This document shows positions 1-5,420 of a DNA stretch of 5,420 nt, in pieces. Location: NCBI GenBank assembly GCA_031257795.1, contig JAIRNW010000042.1:1-5420 (forward strand), written 5' to 3'. Position 1 is the first letter of the stretch. Each line of letters opens with the position of its first letter. Origin of the DNA: Holosporales bacterium. Its GTDB lineage: Bacteria; Pseudomonadota; Alphaproteobacteria; BNTO01. The notes under the pieces are model-generated. The model was not told where the DNA came from. It saw nothing but the letters and a program-made list of their open reading frames with translations, and searched no databases. The position numbers were made by a program, and so were the translations under genes.

Positions 1-79
1 TCAGCAGCGGCTTTCTGTCGTCTGAGCCGAAAATCGTCTTAAAAATATAATCCAGCTTTGGATCCAACAGTTCAGTCAT
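1..79 (-). CDS. Rpn / PD-(D/E)XK nuclease-family putative transposase, N-terminal fragment
   Basis: Only the first 26 codons are in the window; the gene continues past the left edge. Translating from the ATG at 79-77 gives MTELLDPKLDYIFKTIFGSD followed by DRKPLL. This fits the conserved opening of Rpn / PD-(D/E)XK 'nuclease family transposase' proteins, where a short 'LDP..D..FK.IFG' block is followed by an acidic patch and a 'LL' leading into 'LISFLNAIL'-type sequence. Members are small DNA endonucleases that promote RecA-independent recombination; many are annotated as transposases. The catalytic core lies outside the window, so integrity cannot be judged. No clear Shine-Dalgarno precedes the ATG, but a perfect TATAAT lies 33 bases upstream. 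It sits downstream of, and on the same strand as, the long gene at 220-4536. The family call comes from recognising the N-terminal pattern only. Confidence 0.75.
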   Translation of the reverse strand, partial: MTELLDPKLDYIFKTIFGSDDRKPLL

Positions 80-111
80 TGCACGTATAAAAAAATGCCA
101 ACCCACGGATA

Positions 112-117
112 ATTATA
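112..117 (-). promoter_or_regulatory. Candidate -10 box for the Rpn-like gene
   Basis: Read on the minus strand this is a perfect TATAAT, with its downstream edge 32 bases before the ATG at 79. That would give a leader of about 25 bases. The -35 region at the usual 16-18 base distance (around 134-141) is poor: the best hexamer is TGCGGT. The rest of the 80-219 spacer holds no ORF of note and only a weak five-base hairpin (TTCAG-AAA-CTGAA, 148-160), with no convincing terminator for the gene ending at 220. Confidence 0.4.
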
Positions 118-219
118 CACTGTTTGCACGACAGACCGCATAACTTTTCAGAAACTGAACGGCAACTGGAGAAACATCTGCGGGGAACACTTGAGAGTCA
201 GGGGAGGTGAGTACATAGC

Positions 220-3200
220 CTAAAACGATGCGAAGACATCAATCTCTTCTGGCGCGTTGTTTGCGACTATTGGGACGATTTTCCCAACAGTAGAGGTAAA
301 CGTAGCGGCGCAAGTAGGCGCCCAATAGGTTATTGTGTTTTCAATTTCCGGAAGTTGTCCTGCATATTCACACAGCAGCCCCTCTACCAAATCGGCACAA
401 AACGTTGGAGCATTGTCGCACATGTTAGTGAGCGGCTTGTTGAAACATGATACCGCATATGCCTCTTCATCAAGGTTTTCCGCTGGCCTAAGTGCGGTAG
501 AGTGTAGTTGAGCCGAAGAATTCTGCGACTGCTTTGTTTCCTCAATTAAGGTTGGCTTTGCAGGAATAATGGCAACTCCTGTGGAGAACATCTCAGGCCA
601 CGAAGAGTTTGTCGGCTCGACAATTCGGGAACACAGCAAAGTCTGCACATTTGATGTATACTCATCCCAGCTGAAACTCAGTCCGGAAAATCCAGAATCC
701 AGTAAGGATGAACGACTGTCAAACCCCAACGTTTCAGCCGGGCCCCGTATATATAATGTCTGCTGCTCGGTTTTGGCCAGGACGCTCTGCCTATCTGCTA
801 CAATTTTTTCTCCATCAATTCCTTTTATATCTAAATCCCCTGAGACACAAAAAGTGTGCAATTTTTCCGAGTTGACATCCAAATAAAGCTTGCAATTTTG
901 TTGATCACCATAAGTTACCGGGGTTGAGCAGTACGCGTACGCAGCTCCGCGCATGCATAACGTGTCTACTCCCTCAAATTCTTTTTGCGGATGGATCACC
1001 AAGTCACAAAAAGAACCTGTCCCCGCAGATTCACTGCACAGACACACAAACGCACCACCAGCGCCGAGCGGCGAATAAGCGAGCTCGCAAACTTCCGGTT
1101 GTTCTGCACACTCAGTTGTATAGATAAATGTGTTGGCGTCTGCCTCCATGTCAACAGCGCTACAACCGGCAATCTCTGCCGTTAGTACGTTGCTTGCTGA
1201 TGGATTATCAAGTAATTTAGCTATAAAAAGAGCTGGCTGAAGGAGATTTGCCGCACATGCGCGTGTATGTTCTTCCATAGTCAAACAGGTGATCGACGAA
1301 ACCGTAAATTTCTCATTGCTCGAGATATGGTTCCAGAAAGTTTGTGGGGTCGTTGAACAGCGCTCAAACAAAGCCTGCGACTTGGCCGGTATCCCGAAAT
1401 TGCTCGGTTTGAGCAGTACGTCAAGTACAGCTCGGCGACTACGCGACGTGTCTCCTGCTAACAATTCCTTTTGTGACTGAGTATACAGGCGTGGAGTTGC
1501 ACGAACGGCCAGCTCAAGCTGGGCGGCTGTTGGATCTAGGTAAAGTTGCGGGCTTTGTTGTTGTCCAAAATCGTCGGTCCAGCAGACTTTTTGCGACTTA
1601 GCGCACACAGGATTTTGGTCAGAATATCTCAGCTGAACAAATGAAACTGGCGTCGAGGAAAACGTTTCTGGATTCGTATTTCGTTTTATTACTGAGTCCT
1701 CCTTTATTGCCTCACAAATCGTATGCTCCAATGTTTGAGTTGCTAATAAATTGTCGGCTAATGTAACAGCCCTGAAAACATCTGAGCCAACTATACCAAT
1801 CCCCCGAAAGTTTGTTGGCTCGTCGAGTCGAACCACGACAAAGTCTGCAATTTTGCCTGGTTTCAGCGGTTGCTCGGCTTGAGTAATACATCTAGCACAG
1901 CTCTGCCCCCGCACTACGGGGTTCCATCCCAAAATTCTTTCTGAAACTTGGTGTACTGGTGCAGTTTGAAGCACATTTGGCTGCATCTTAAAGGCACAAT
2001 TAGCGAATGGAAAGTTCGCCCCGTCTCCAAAAAGCTCGCAAAATCCGTGCTTCCACTGAAGAGAAGGAGTCGATTTTAGGCTACAATCAATAGCGCTGCT
2101 GTTAATTTTCGTTGCAACTTTATCATAGGCGGTTAGAGCGAGCGCGGTTTTCCCTGCAATGCTCCTATTTGGGACTGGCTCCCAGTCATCACCAGTTTGC
2201 TCTTGGTTCCCCACGCCACACAACACATTTCCGCGCTTTTTAGCCTCACTTTCTCTATCGAACAGCTTTTTCCTTATGATTTCTGCCAAATATGGAGGAA
2301 CAAACACAGCATTGCGCACATCCAACGCCGCGTCATCTGGACTCACAGGATAGTTCTTACTGAAGGCAACCTTGGATACGTTTTTGCCGCGCTGGATTAC
2401 AAGGTCATCTGTCGACAAAACGCTTTGCCTTTGGTTGGCACTGTACGCCACTGAATCGGTGGATTTCGTCAACACAGAATGAAAATTTAAATCTGTTATT
2501 GTAGGCAGCATGATATTGTTCGATATCTTGAGCGGTTCACGTTCTGGGAGAACGACCGAAAACTCTAAATTCGCTGATAAATCTTGCAGTCTTATATCCA
2601 GAAGGTTTGCTGGTTTGTCGAGCGACGCTTCAACAAAGCCTGCGACTTTGCCCGGAGTCAGAATCTGATCGGCTTGAGCAGTCAGTTCAGCGCAGCTCTG
2701 CACCTGCGCGACGTGTTCCTCAATTCTTTCGATGATTGGTGATATATCCATTTTTATTGGATTATTGTCAGCGCTGATATTGTTTGGAAAGTCAGATGAA
2801 GAGCCTCTGTTTTGCACTTCAACAAAAGCAGCCTCTTTATACTCAAAAGGAGATACGGAAACGATTTCATCAGCGTTTGGAACAGCAGTTAAAGATGTCT
2901 CGAGTATCACTGCTGGAGCAACTGCGCTGATATCCTCTACGATTTCGACATCGCCTCCACCACTAACTGCGTCTAACCCTTGAGGTGGCTGCACATCGTG
3001 CATCATCAGGTTTTGAGAGAGTGATGTACTAGAGACATCTATTGCATCGTCCAACAAGTCACGAAAAGAATCTGTTGGAGTGTCTTCATCGTACAAACAC
3101 AAACCAGTATCTAGCAACGCCACGCCAAGGTCTGGCAGCGAGTCAACAGGCCCGCCAACTTCCTGTTGCGATGGGAAATCTCCCACGAAAAGGGCAGACG

Positions 3201-4536
3201 CTTCAGTGGTCGGCGTAAATTCATCATTATCTCTAACAACATCATTCACCTTAGCCAACGGAAATTGCTCCTGTTGGCCAGTTTCAGCAAGAGTCGCCCC
3301 CGCGATGTTCTCTGTATCCGACATGACGACGTACGGAACGTCATAAGCCGTTTCCAAAATCGAATGCCACTTCTTCACGAAGTTGTCGAACCCACCTTCA
3401 TCGGAGATCTCTATATCATATTTCTTTAATCTGTTATTAACATCCGCAACAAATAGTTTAAATTTTGCATCAACAAAACTTTTAATTCTTTCATTAGTTA
3501 AAGAAATTTTTATAACAGATCGAGGAATGGATTCCATAAACTCTTTGAAAATCATGCATACAACATGCTCCTTACTAAGCTCCATCGCCCGCCGTTCCTC
3601 GCCATCATAAATCACACCCGACGCCCCGCCAACGGTTGCCATTGCCGCGGCACTCACGATTTGCTCGATTCCAGCCGCCTTTGTGAGCAATATGTCGGCG
3701 GGGAGCTTATCCGCAAGCAGGAGTAAAGCAGCTTGCGCGTCTTTATTGCCTGTTGTTAGTGTGGTGTTGCACAGTTCGTCTGTGACCGAGGCGAGAGTGG
3801 GCTCAACGGTCTGTGGTTTTTTTTTTACAATCCCCAGACGCTCGTTGAGGTAGTGCAGGTGTTCAAGCGTGCTTTTAAAGGTAATTGGCGGATTTTCTTC
3901 AGTGATCTGGACATTAGGCAGTGTTTCTTGCTGTTCTTGGATCACAACACTTTCTGTTTCTTGCGCTTTTGGGGCAGGTTCTACTTTTTGGTGAGTTTGA
4001 GAAATCTTTTTTATAAGACCGAGGTTTTTAAGAGACATACGTTCATTGACCAGAGAGTCTCCATCAAACACCTCTCTAAAGCGCTGATGATATTCTCTTT
4101 GAGGAGCTTCGTCTCCTGGCTGTTCTTGGTGAAATGCCGACAAGGTTTGGCCAGTGACACTAGAGTCATCTTGCTTGTCACCGGCGTGCAACAGCTCTTC
4201 TAGGGGGCTGCTATATTGCGGAGCCGCTTCGCACAAACCGTGGCTAATGACTACTCCTAACCACAAAAATAATGGTGATATAGGACATACCCAGCACTCG
4301 AAAGTTTGCGGGGTCGTCGAGCGGCGCCACAACAAAGTCTGCGAGCCTTTGCCTGGAGCCCGAAGCTTTGGCAGGAACAGTACGTTTAGTACAGCTCGGC
4401 GCCTGCGCGACGTGTCTCCTGCCCTCAATTCTTTCGATGACTGGGTATACTGCTCAGAGCGGGCAGCGAAGCGCTGCACACACAAATCTTTGGTGACTTG
4501 TGATGACTCCCTTTTTCGTTGCGCTCTAATTGTCAT
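220..4536 (-). CDS. Very large hypothetical protein with in-frame palindromic repeats, probably exported
   Basis: One uninterrupted minus-strand reading frame encodes about 1,438 residues and ends with TAG at 222-220. I chose the ATG at 4536 because GGAAGAGAAG lies eight bases upstream. A GTG at 4611 would add 25 residues but has no ribosome-binding site. I do not recognise the family. Residue numbers are from the ATG. Residues 29-79 are repeat copy A. Residues 84-105 are a hydrophobic, signal-peptide-like stretch ending in CEAAP. Residues about 260-410 are predicted by eye to be mostly helical. Residues about 410-590 are acidic and rich in D, E, S and P. From about residue 765 onward cysteines are dense (around thirty by hand count), which suits an oxidising compartment. 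Further repeat copies lie at 600-646, 860-911, 1017-1067, 1179-1224 and 1296-1312. An A10 tract encodes Lys238-240. Likely role: secreted or surface protein of unknown function. The 4.3 kb open frame makes a real gene very likely; the cellular location is inference. Confidence 0.85.
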   Translation of the reverse strand: MTIRAQRKRESSQVTKDLCVQRFAARSEQYTQSSKELRAGDTSRRRRAVLNVLFLPKLRAPGKGSQTLLWRRSTTPQTFECWVCPISPLFLWLGVVISHGLCEAAPQYSSPLEELLHAGDKQDDSSVTGQTLSAFHQEQPGDEAPQREYHQRFREVFDGDSLVNERMSLKNLGLIKKISQTHQKVEPAPKAQETESVVIQEQQETLPNVQITEENPPITFKSTLEHLHYLNERLGIVKKKPQTVEPTLASVTDELCNTTLTTGNKDAQAALLLLADKLPADILLTKAAGIEQIVSAAAMATVGGASGVIYDGEERRAMELSKEHVVCMIFKEFMESIPRSVIKISLTNERIKSFVDAKFKLFVADVNNRLKKYDIEISDEGGFDNFVKKWHSILETAYDVPYVVMSDTENIAGATLAETGQQEQFPLAKVNDVVRDNDEFTPTTEASALFVGDFPSQQEVGGPVDSLPDLGVALLDTGLCLYDEDTPTDSFRDLLDDAIDVSSTSLSQNLMMHDVQPPQGLDAVSGGGDVEIVEDISAVAPAVILETSLTAVPNADEIVSVSPFEYKEAAFVEVQNRGSSSDFPNNISADNNPIKMDISPIIERIEEHVAQVQSCAELTAQADQILTPGKVAGFVEASLDKPANLLDIRLQDLSANLEFSVVLPEREPLKISNNIMLPTITDLNFHSVLTKSTDSVAYSANQRQSVLSTDDLVIQRGKNVSKVAFSKNYPVSPDDAALDVRNAVFVPPYLAEIIRKKLFDRESEAKKRGNVLCGVGNQEQTGDDWEPVPNRSIAGKTALALTAYDKVATKINSSAIDCSLKSTPSLQWKHGFCELFGDGANFPFANCAFKMQPNVLQTAPVHQVSERILGWNPVVRGQSCARCITQAEQPLKPGKIADFVVVRLDEPTNFRGIGIVGSDVFRAVTLADNLLATQTLEHTICEAIKEDSVIKRNTNPETFSSTPVSFVQLRYSDQNPVCAKSQKVCWTDDFGQQQSPQLYLDPTAAQLELAVRATPRLYTQSQKELLAGDTSRSRRAVLDVLLKPSNFGIPAKSQALFERCSTTPQTFWNHISSNEKFTVSSITCLTMEEHTRACAANLLQPALFIAKLLDNPSASNVLTAEIAGCSAVDMEADANTFIYTTECAEQPEVCELAYSPLGAGGAFVCLCSESAGTGSFCDLVIHPQKEFEGVDTLCMRGAAYAYCSTPVTYGDQQNCKLYLDVNSEKLHTFCVSGDLDIKGIDGEKIVADRQSVLAKTEQQTLYIRGPAETLGFDSRSSLLDSGFSGLSFSWDEYTSNVQTLLCSRIVEPTNSSWPEMFSTGVAIIPAKPTLIEETKQSQNSSAQLHSTALRPAENLDEEAYAVSCFNKPLTNMCDNAPTFCADLVEGLLCEYAGQLPEIENTITYWAPTCAATFTSTVGKIVPIVANNAPEEIDVFASF
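602..651 (-). repeat. Palindromic element copy F, partial
   Basis: Only one end of the element is recognisable. The plus strand has AGTTTGTCGGCTCGAC and then AGCAAAGTCTGCACATT, matching copy C. It encodes CSRIVEPTNSS, which parallels VVRLDEPTNF in copy C and EASLDKPANL in copy B, in the same frame as both. The rest has decayed or was never present. Confidence 0.55.
867..1000 (-). repeat. Palindromic element copy H, diverged
   Basis: The plus strand shows GTTGAGCAGTACG, GCAGCTCCGCGC, AACGTGTCTACTCCCTCAAA and TTCTTTTTG in the order seen in copies A and D. GAGCAGTACG sits 486 bases from its match in copy D, so the frame is the same. It encodes residues 1179-1224 (PQKEFEGVDTLCMRGAAYAY and KLYLD). 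The palindromic core GCGTACGC is kept although the sequence has drifted. Confidence 0.65.
1336..1487 (-). repeat. Palindromic element copy D
   Basis: About 152 bp, colinear with copy A except for a short divergent patch. The coding strand carries arms GAGC-T-GTAC and GTAC-T-GCTC around a TTGAC loop, and a second hairpin TGCTC-AAACC-GAGCA. It encodes residues 1017-1067, including KELLAGDTSRSRRAVLDVLL and STTPQTF, in the same frame as copy A (offset 2964, divisible by three). Confidence 0.85.
1525..1600 (-). repeat. Possible decayed element copy next to copy D
   Basis: The plus strand (GTTGGATCTAGGTAAAGTTG, then a stretch ending CTTTGTTG) resembles the outer part of copy H (GTTGACATCCAAATAAAGCT, then TTTTGTTG). 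The two encode FGQQQSPQLYLDPTAAQL and YGDQQNCKLYLDVNSEKL. The similarity is real at protein level, but the boundaries are uncertain. Confidence 0.35.
1806..1959 (-). repeat. Palindromic element copy C, alternative frame
   Basis: About 154 bp. It begins GAAAGTTTGTTGGCTCGTCG on the plus strand, followed by ACAAAGTCTGCAATTTTGCC and GCTCGGCTTGAG. It encodes residues 860-911, including PGKIADFVVVRLDEPTNF. This matches copy B at protein level (PGKVAGFVEASLDKPANL). Its far end, AGAATTTTGGGA on the coding strand, is identical to part of the plus-strand repeat beside pntAB, which ties the genic and intergenic repeats together. Confidence 0.8.
2601..2739 (-). repeat. Palindromic element copy B, read in the alternative frame
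   Basis: About 139 bp. It shares exact blocks with copy A, including CCTGCGCGACGTGT (2703 and 4402) and CAATTCTTTCGATGA (2721 and 4426). The distances between matching blocks are 1699 and 1705, neither divisible by three, so the same DNA is translated in a different frame. Here it reads IIERIEEHVAQVQSCAE, then PGKVAGFVEASLDKPANLLD, at residues 600-646. Copy C is read in the same frame. Confidence 0.85.
3817..3826 (-). repeat. A10 homopolymer tract within the coding sequence
   Basis: Ten consecutive T on the plus strand are read as A10 on the coding strand. They span the last base of a GTA Val codon and three AAA codons (Lys238-240). A slip of one base would shift the frame early in the protein and truncate it. 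Confidence 0.9.
4222..4287 (-). other. Signal-peptide-like hydrophobic segment inside the long protein
   Basis: Residues 84-105 (from the ATG at 4536) read CPISPLFLWLGVVISHGL followed by CEAAP. A hydrophobic core and then small residues resemble a Sec signal peptide with cleavage near EAA|P. It lies about 80 residues further in than usual. The intervening residues include the Arg-rich repeat copy A. No ATG or GTG lies in frame between the repeat and the hydrophobic core, so translation must begin upstream unless TTG is used. A short N-terminal anchor is an alternative reading. Confidence 0.45.
4300..4451 (-). repeat. Palindromic element copy A, in-frame in the long gene
   Basis: About 152 bp, the closest relative of copy D at 1336-1487. 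The plus-strand landmarks run in order: GAAAGTTTG, GGGTCGT, ACAAAG, TGCGA, CAGTACG, TACAGCTCGG, CGCGACGTGTCTCCTG, then TCAATTCTTTCGATGA and GTATAC. On the coding strand it contains paired arms GAGC-T-GTAC and GTAC-T-GTTC around a five-base loop. It encodes residues 29-79, including KELRAGDTSRRRRAVLNVL and STTPQTF. It lies just before the signal-like segment. The reading frame is the same as in copies D and H and differs from B and C. Confidence 0.85.
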
Positions 4537-4544
4537 GGTTTTCA

Positions 4545-4554
4545 CTTCTCTTCC
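4545..4554 (-). promoter_or_regulatory. Shine-Dalgarno deciding the start of the long gene
   Basis: Read on the minus strand this is GGAAGAGAAG, eight bases before the ATG at 4536-4534. It favours that ATG over the upstream GTG at 4611-4609, which is preceded only by a T-rich stretch. I find no strong -35/-10 pair for this gene in 4555-4838. Confidence 0.55.
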
Positions 4555-4629
4555 ACATATAGAATCATGGTATGGGAGAAATATTGAGAAAAAGTTAAAT
4601 ATCCTAGCCACTGAAAAAATGCGAAAAAC

Positions 4630-4684
4630 ACTGGACCTCTTTCGAAACCTTCAAAATCAGAATTTTGGTAAGGAGACACGGAGC
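4630..4684 (+). repeat. Intergenic palindromic repeat upstream of pntAB
   Basis: A 55-base block matches 5303-5357 at 54 of 55 positions (the difference is T versus G at 4669/5342). It holds an imperfect hairpin at 4648-4673: CCTT-CAAAAT, loop CAGA, ATTTTG, a two-base bulge, then AAGG. A second perfect palindrome, TTTCGAAA, lies just upstream. It sits in the divergent region between the long gene and pntAB. Its AGAATTTTGG and AGGAGACACGG parts match the coding-strand sequence of the genic copies. Confidence 0.85.
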
Positions 4685-4838
4685 GTCGATGAATGCTGGC
4701 TGTTTGAGCGTGTTGCGCACGCCTTGCTTGTACGACGACATGGGTACACCATTTGAGGGAGCGTCAAGAAAGGTTTGTAAGGAAAAAGTTTACGATAGCT
4801 GAGCAGCAACAAATGATACTGGAACTAAATTTCGCACC

Positions 4839-5201
4839 ATGGTACAAAACACTCAGCTACGGAATGAATTGGTGCATACAATGGCTTTAGAAATTTCATT
4901 GATTGAAAGTAACATCGCGGCGTGTCTGACCGTTTTCATGTTGGCGTGCACGGTTGGCTATTTCGTTGTTTGGAACGTAACTCCCTCCTTGCATTCGCCA
5001 CTGATGGCCGTGACCAATGCAATCTCCAGCATCATCATCGTTGTGGCGATTATGGTGCTGGGGAGCGCTGGGGCATCGCTCGCTTCGGAGATTTGTGCTT
5101 TCTTTGCTATCGTGCTTGCATCGGTAAACATATTCGGGGGCTTTGCTGTTACGCAAAGGATGCTGTTTATGTTCAAAAAAAAGGACGCAAAGGGGCGGTG
5201 A
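4839..5201 (+). CDS. pntAB: NAD(P) transhydrogenase subunit alpha part 2 (proton-translocating, membrane part)
   Basis: PntAB forms part of the membrane domain of transhydrogenase, which couples proton entry to hydride transfer from NADH to NADP+, supplying NADPH. The 120-residue protein has three clear hydrophobic segments at about 28-46, 60-77 and 83-106. It carries the family signature VVWNVTPSLHSPLMAVTNAI (43-62) and the block ASVNIFGGFAVTQRML (94-109), then a basic tail. In E. coli this region is the C-terminal part of the single PntA; in Rhodospirillum-type organisms it is a separate gene between pntAA and pntB. Here neither partner is adjacent: upstream is the divergent long gene and downstream is repeat DNA. 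The start at 4839 has only a weak GGAACT upstream. The Met at residue 15 is a possible alternative that keeps all conserved segments. An A8 run (5175-5182) lies in the tail. Confidence 0.95.
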   Translation: MVQNTQLRNELVHTMALEISLIESNIAACLTVFMLACTVGYFVVWNVTPSLHSPLMAVTNAISSIIIVVAIMVLGSAGASLASEICAFFAIVLASVNIFGGFAVTQRMLFMFKKKDAKGR

Positions 5202-5229
5202 TAAACAAAGCCCGACAGGCGGACAAAAA

Positions 5230-5242
5230 GGGCTAAGAGCCC
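5230..5242 (+). terminator. Small hairpin downstream of pntAB, weak terminator candidate
   Basis: GGGCT-AAG-AGCCC forms a five-base-pair stem with a three-base loop, 28 bases after the pntAB stop. A second AGCCC at 5209-5213 could pair with the same GGGCT, so two structures compete. No T tract follows, so factor-independent termination is doubtful. Confidence 0.3.
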
Positions 5243-5273
5243 GTTGACGTAAGATTTAAATTGAGGATTTTTC

Positions 5274-5375
5274 AGGAGAAACGGAGCACAGAAGCGGAGT
5301 GTACTGGACCTCTTTCGAAACCTTCAAAATCAGAATTTTGGGAAGGAGACACGGAGCACAGAAGCGGAGCGTACT
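5274..5375 (+). repeat. Tandem repeat units of the palindromic family downstream of pntAB
   Basis: A 32-base unit at 5274-5305 recurs at 5344-5375 with 30 of 32 bases identical, a period of 70. Each unit starts AGGAGAMAC, continues GGAGCACAGAAGCGGAG and ends GTACT. Between them lies the 55-base block (5303-5357) shared with 4630-4684, including the same CAAAAT-CAGA-ATTTTG hairpin at 5321-5346. The second unit continues into CGTAC-TTAGAT-GTACG, a perfect five-base-pair hairpin at the place where copies A and D carry their GTAC arms. I see no convincing gene in 5202-5420. Confidence 0.8.
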
Positions 5376-5420
5376 TAGATGTACGTGAGCATTCGAGCAC
5401 CGGATCGACGTACCCAAAAA

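Noticed and set aside
602..4451. CRISPR array
   Set aside because: The copies are about 150 bp, diverged, irregularly spaced by hundreds of bases and part of an open reading frame; there are no short identical repeats with uniform spacers.
4154..4756. Plus-strand 200-codon open frame overlapping the 5' end of the long gene
   Set aside because: It lies mostly antisense to the long gene, is open largely because the palindromic copy A lacks stops in several frames, and shows no recognisable domain or ribosome-binding site.
4896..5176. Minus-strand open frames under pntAB
   Set aside because: Shadows of the well-conserved pntAB coding sequence, with no independent features.
5175..5182. A8 run in pntAB as a phase-variation site
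   Set aside because: It lies after the last membrane segment, so slippage would change only the basic tail of about ten residues.
5244..5272. TTGACG as a -35 box downstream of pntAB
   Set aside because: The position 17 bases downstream is ATTTTT, a poor -10, and no convincing gene follows within the window.
5379..5420. ATG-initiated open frame reaching the right edge (MYVSIRAPDRRTQK), with GGAG nine bases upstream
   Set aside because: Only 14 codons are visible and they fall inside the palindromic repeat unit. The GGAG belongs to the repeat. It could be a gene start, but there is nothing to support it here.

Overview
The window looks like a piece of an alphaproteobacterial, obligate-intracellular type genome. 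The best guess is Anaplasmataceae, Anaplasma-like. That rests on a stand-alone pntAB gene of the split-transhydrogenase kind, balanced base composition by eye, loose gene spacing, and protein-coding palindromic repeats of the sort known from Rickettsiales. The genus is an inference, not something the sequence proves.

Layout, left to right. Positions 1-79 hold the first 26 codons of a minus-strand gene that runs off the left edge; its N-terminus matches the Rpn / PD-(D/E)XK 'nuclease family transposase' pattern. Positions 80-219 are a short spacer with a perfect TATAAT box placed to serve that gene. Positions 220-4536 (or up to 4611 with a GTG start) are one very long minus-strand gene for a protein of about 1,438 residues that I cannot assign to a family. 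It has a signal-peptide-like hydrophobic stretch displaced about 85 residues from the start, a helix-rich N-terminal third, an acidic middle and a cysteine-dense C-terminal half. Positions 4537-4838 are a divergent intergenic region. Positions 4839-5201 on the plus strand are pntAB, the membrane part of proton-translocating transhydrogenase subunit alpha. Positions 5202-5420 hold tandem repeat units and no convincing gene.

The main observation is a degenerate palindromic DNA element of about 150 bp. I find four clear copies and two to three weaker ones inside the long gene, all in the same orientation. Some copies are read in one reading frame and some in another, with no stop codon in either. 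A related sequence, in the opposite orientation on the plus strand, lies on both sides of pntAB. The two flanking blocks share 54 of 55 bases. This is the behaviour of Rickettsia palindromic elements: DNA that spreads as DNA and is tolerated as protein. The copies here are longer, more numerous within one gene, and read in two frames.

The genes do not form an obvious pathway. pntAB needs PntAA and PntB, which are encoded elsewhere. The long protein is probably exported, and the Rpn-type gene is a mobile or recombination-related neighbour.
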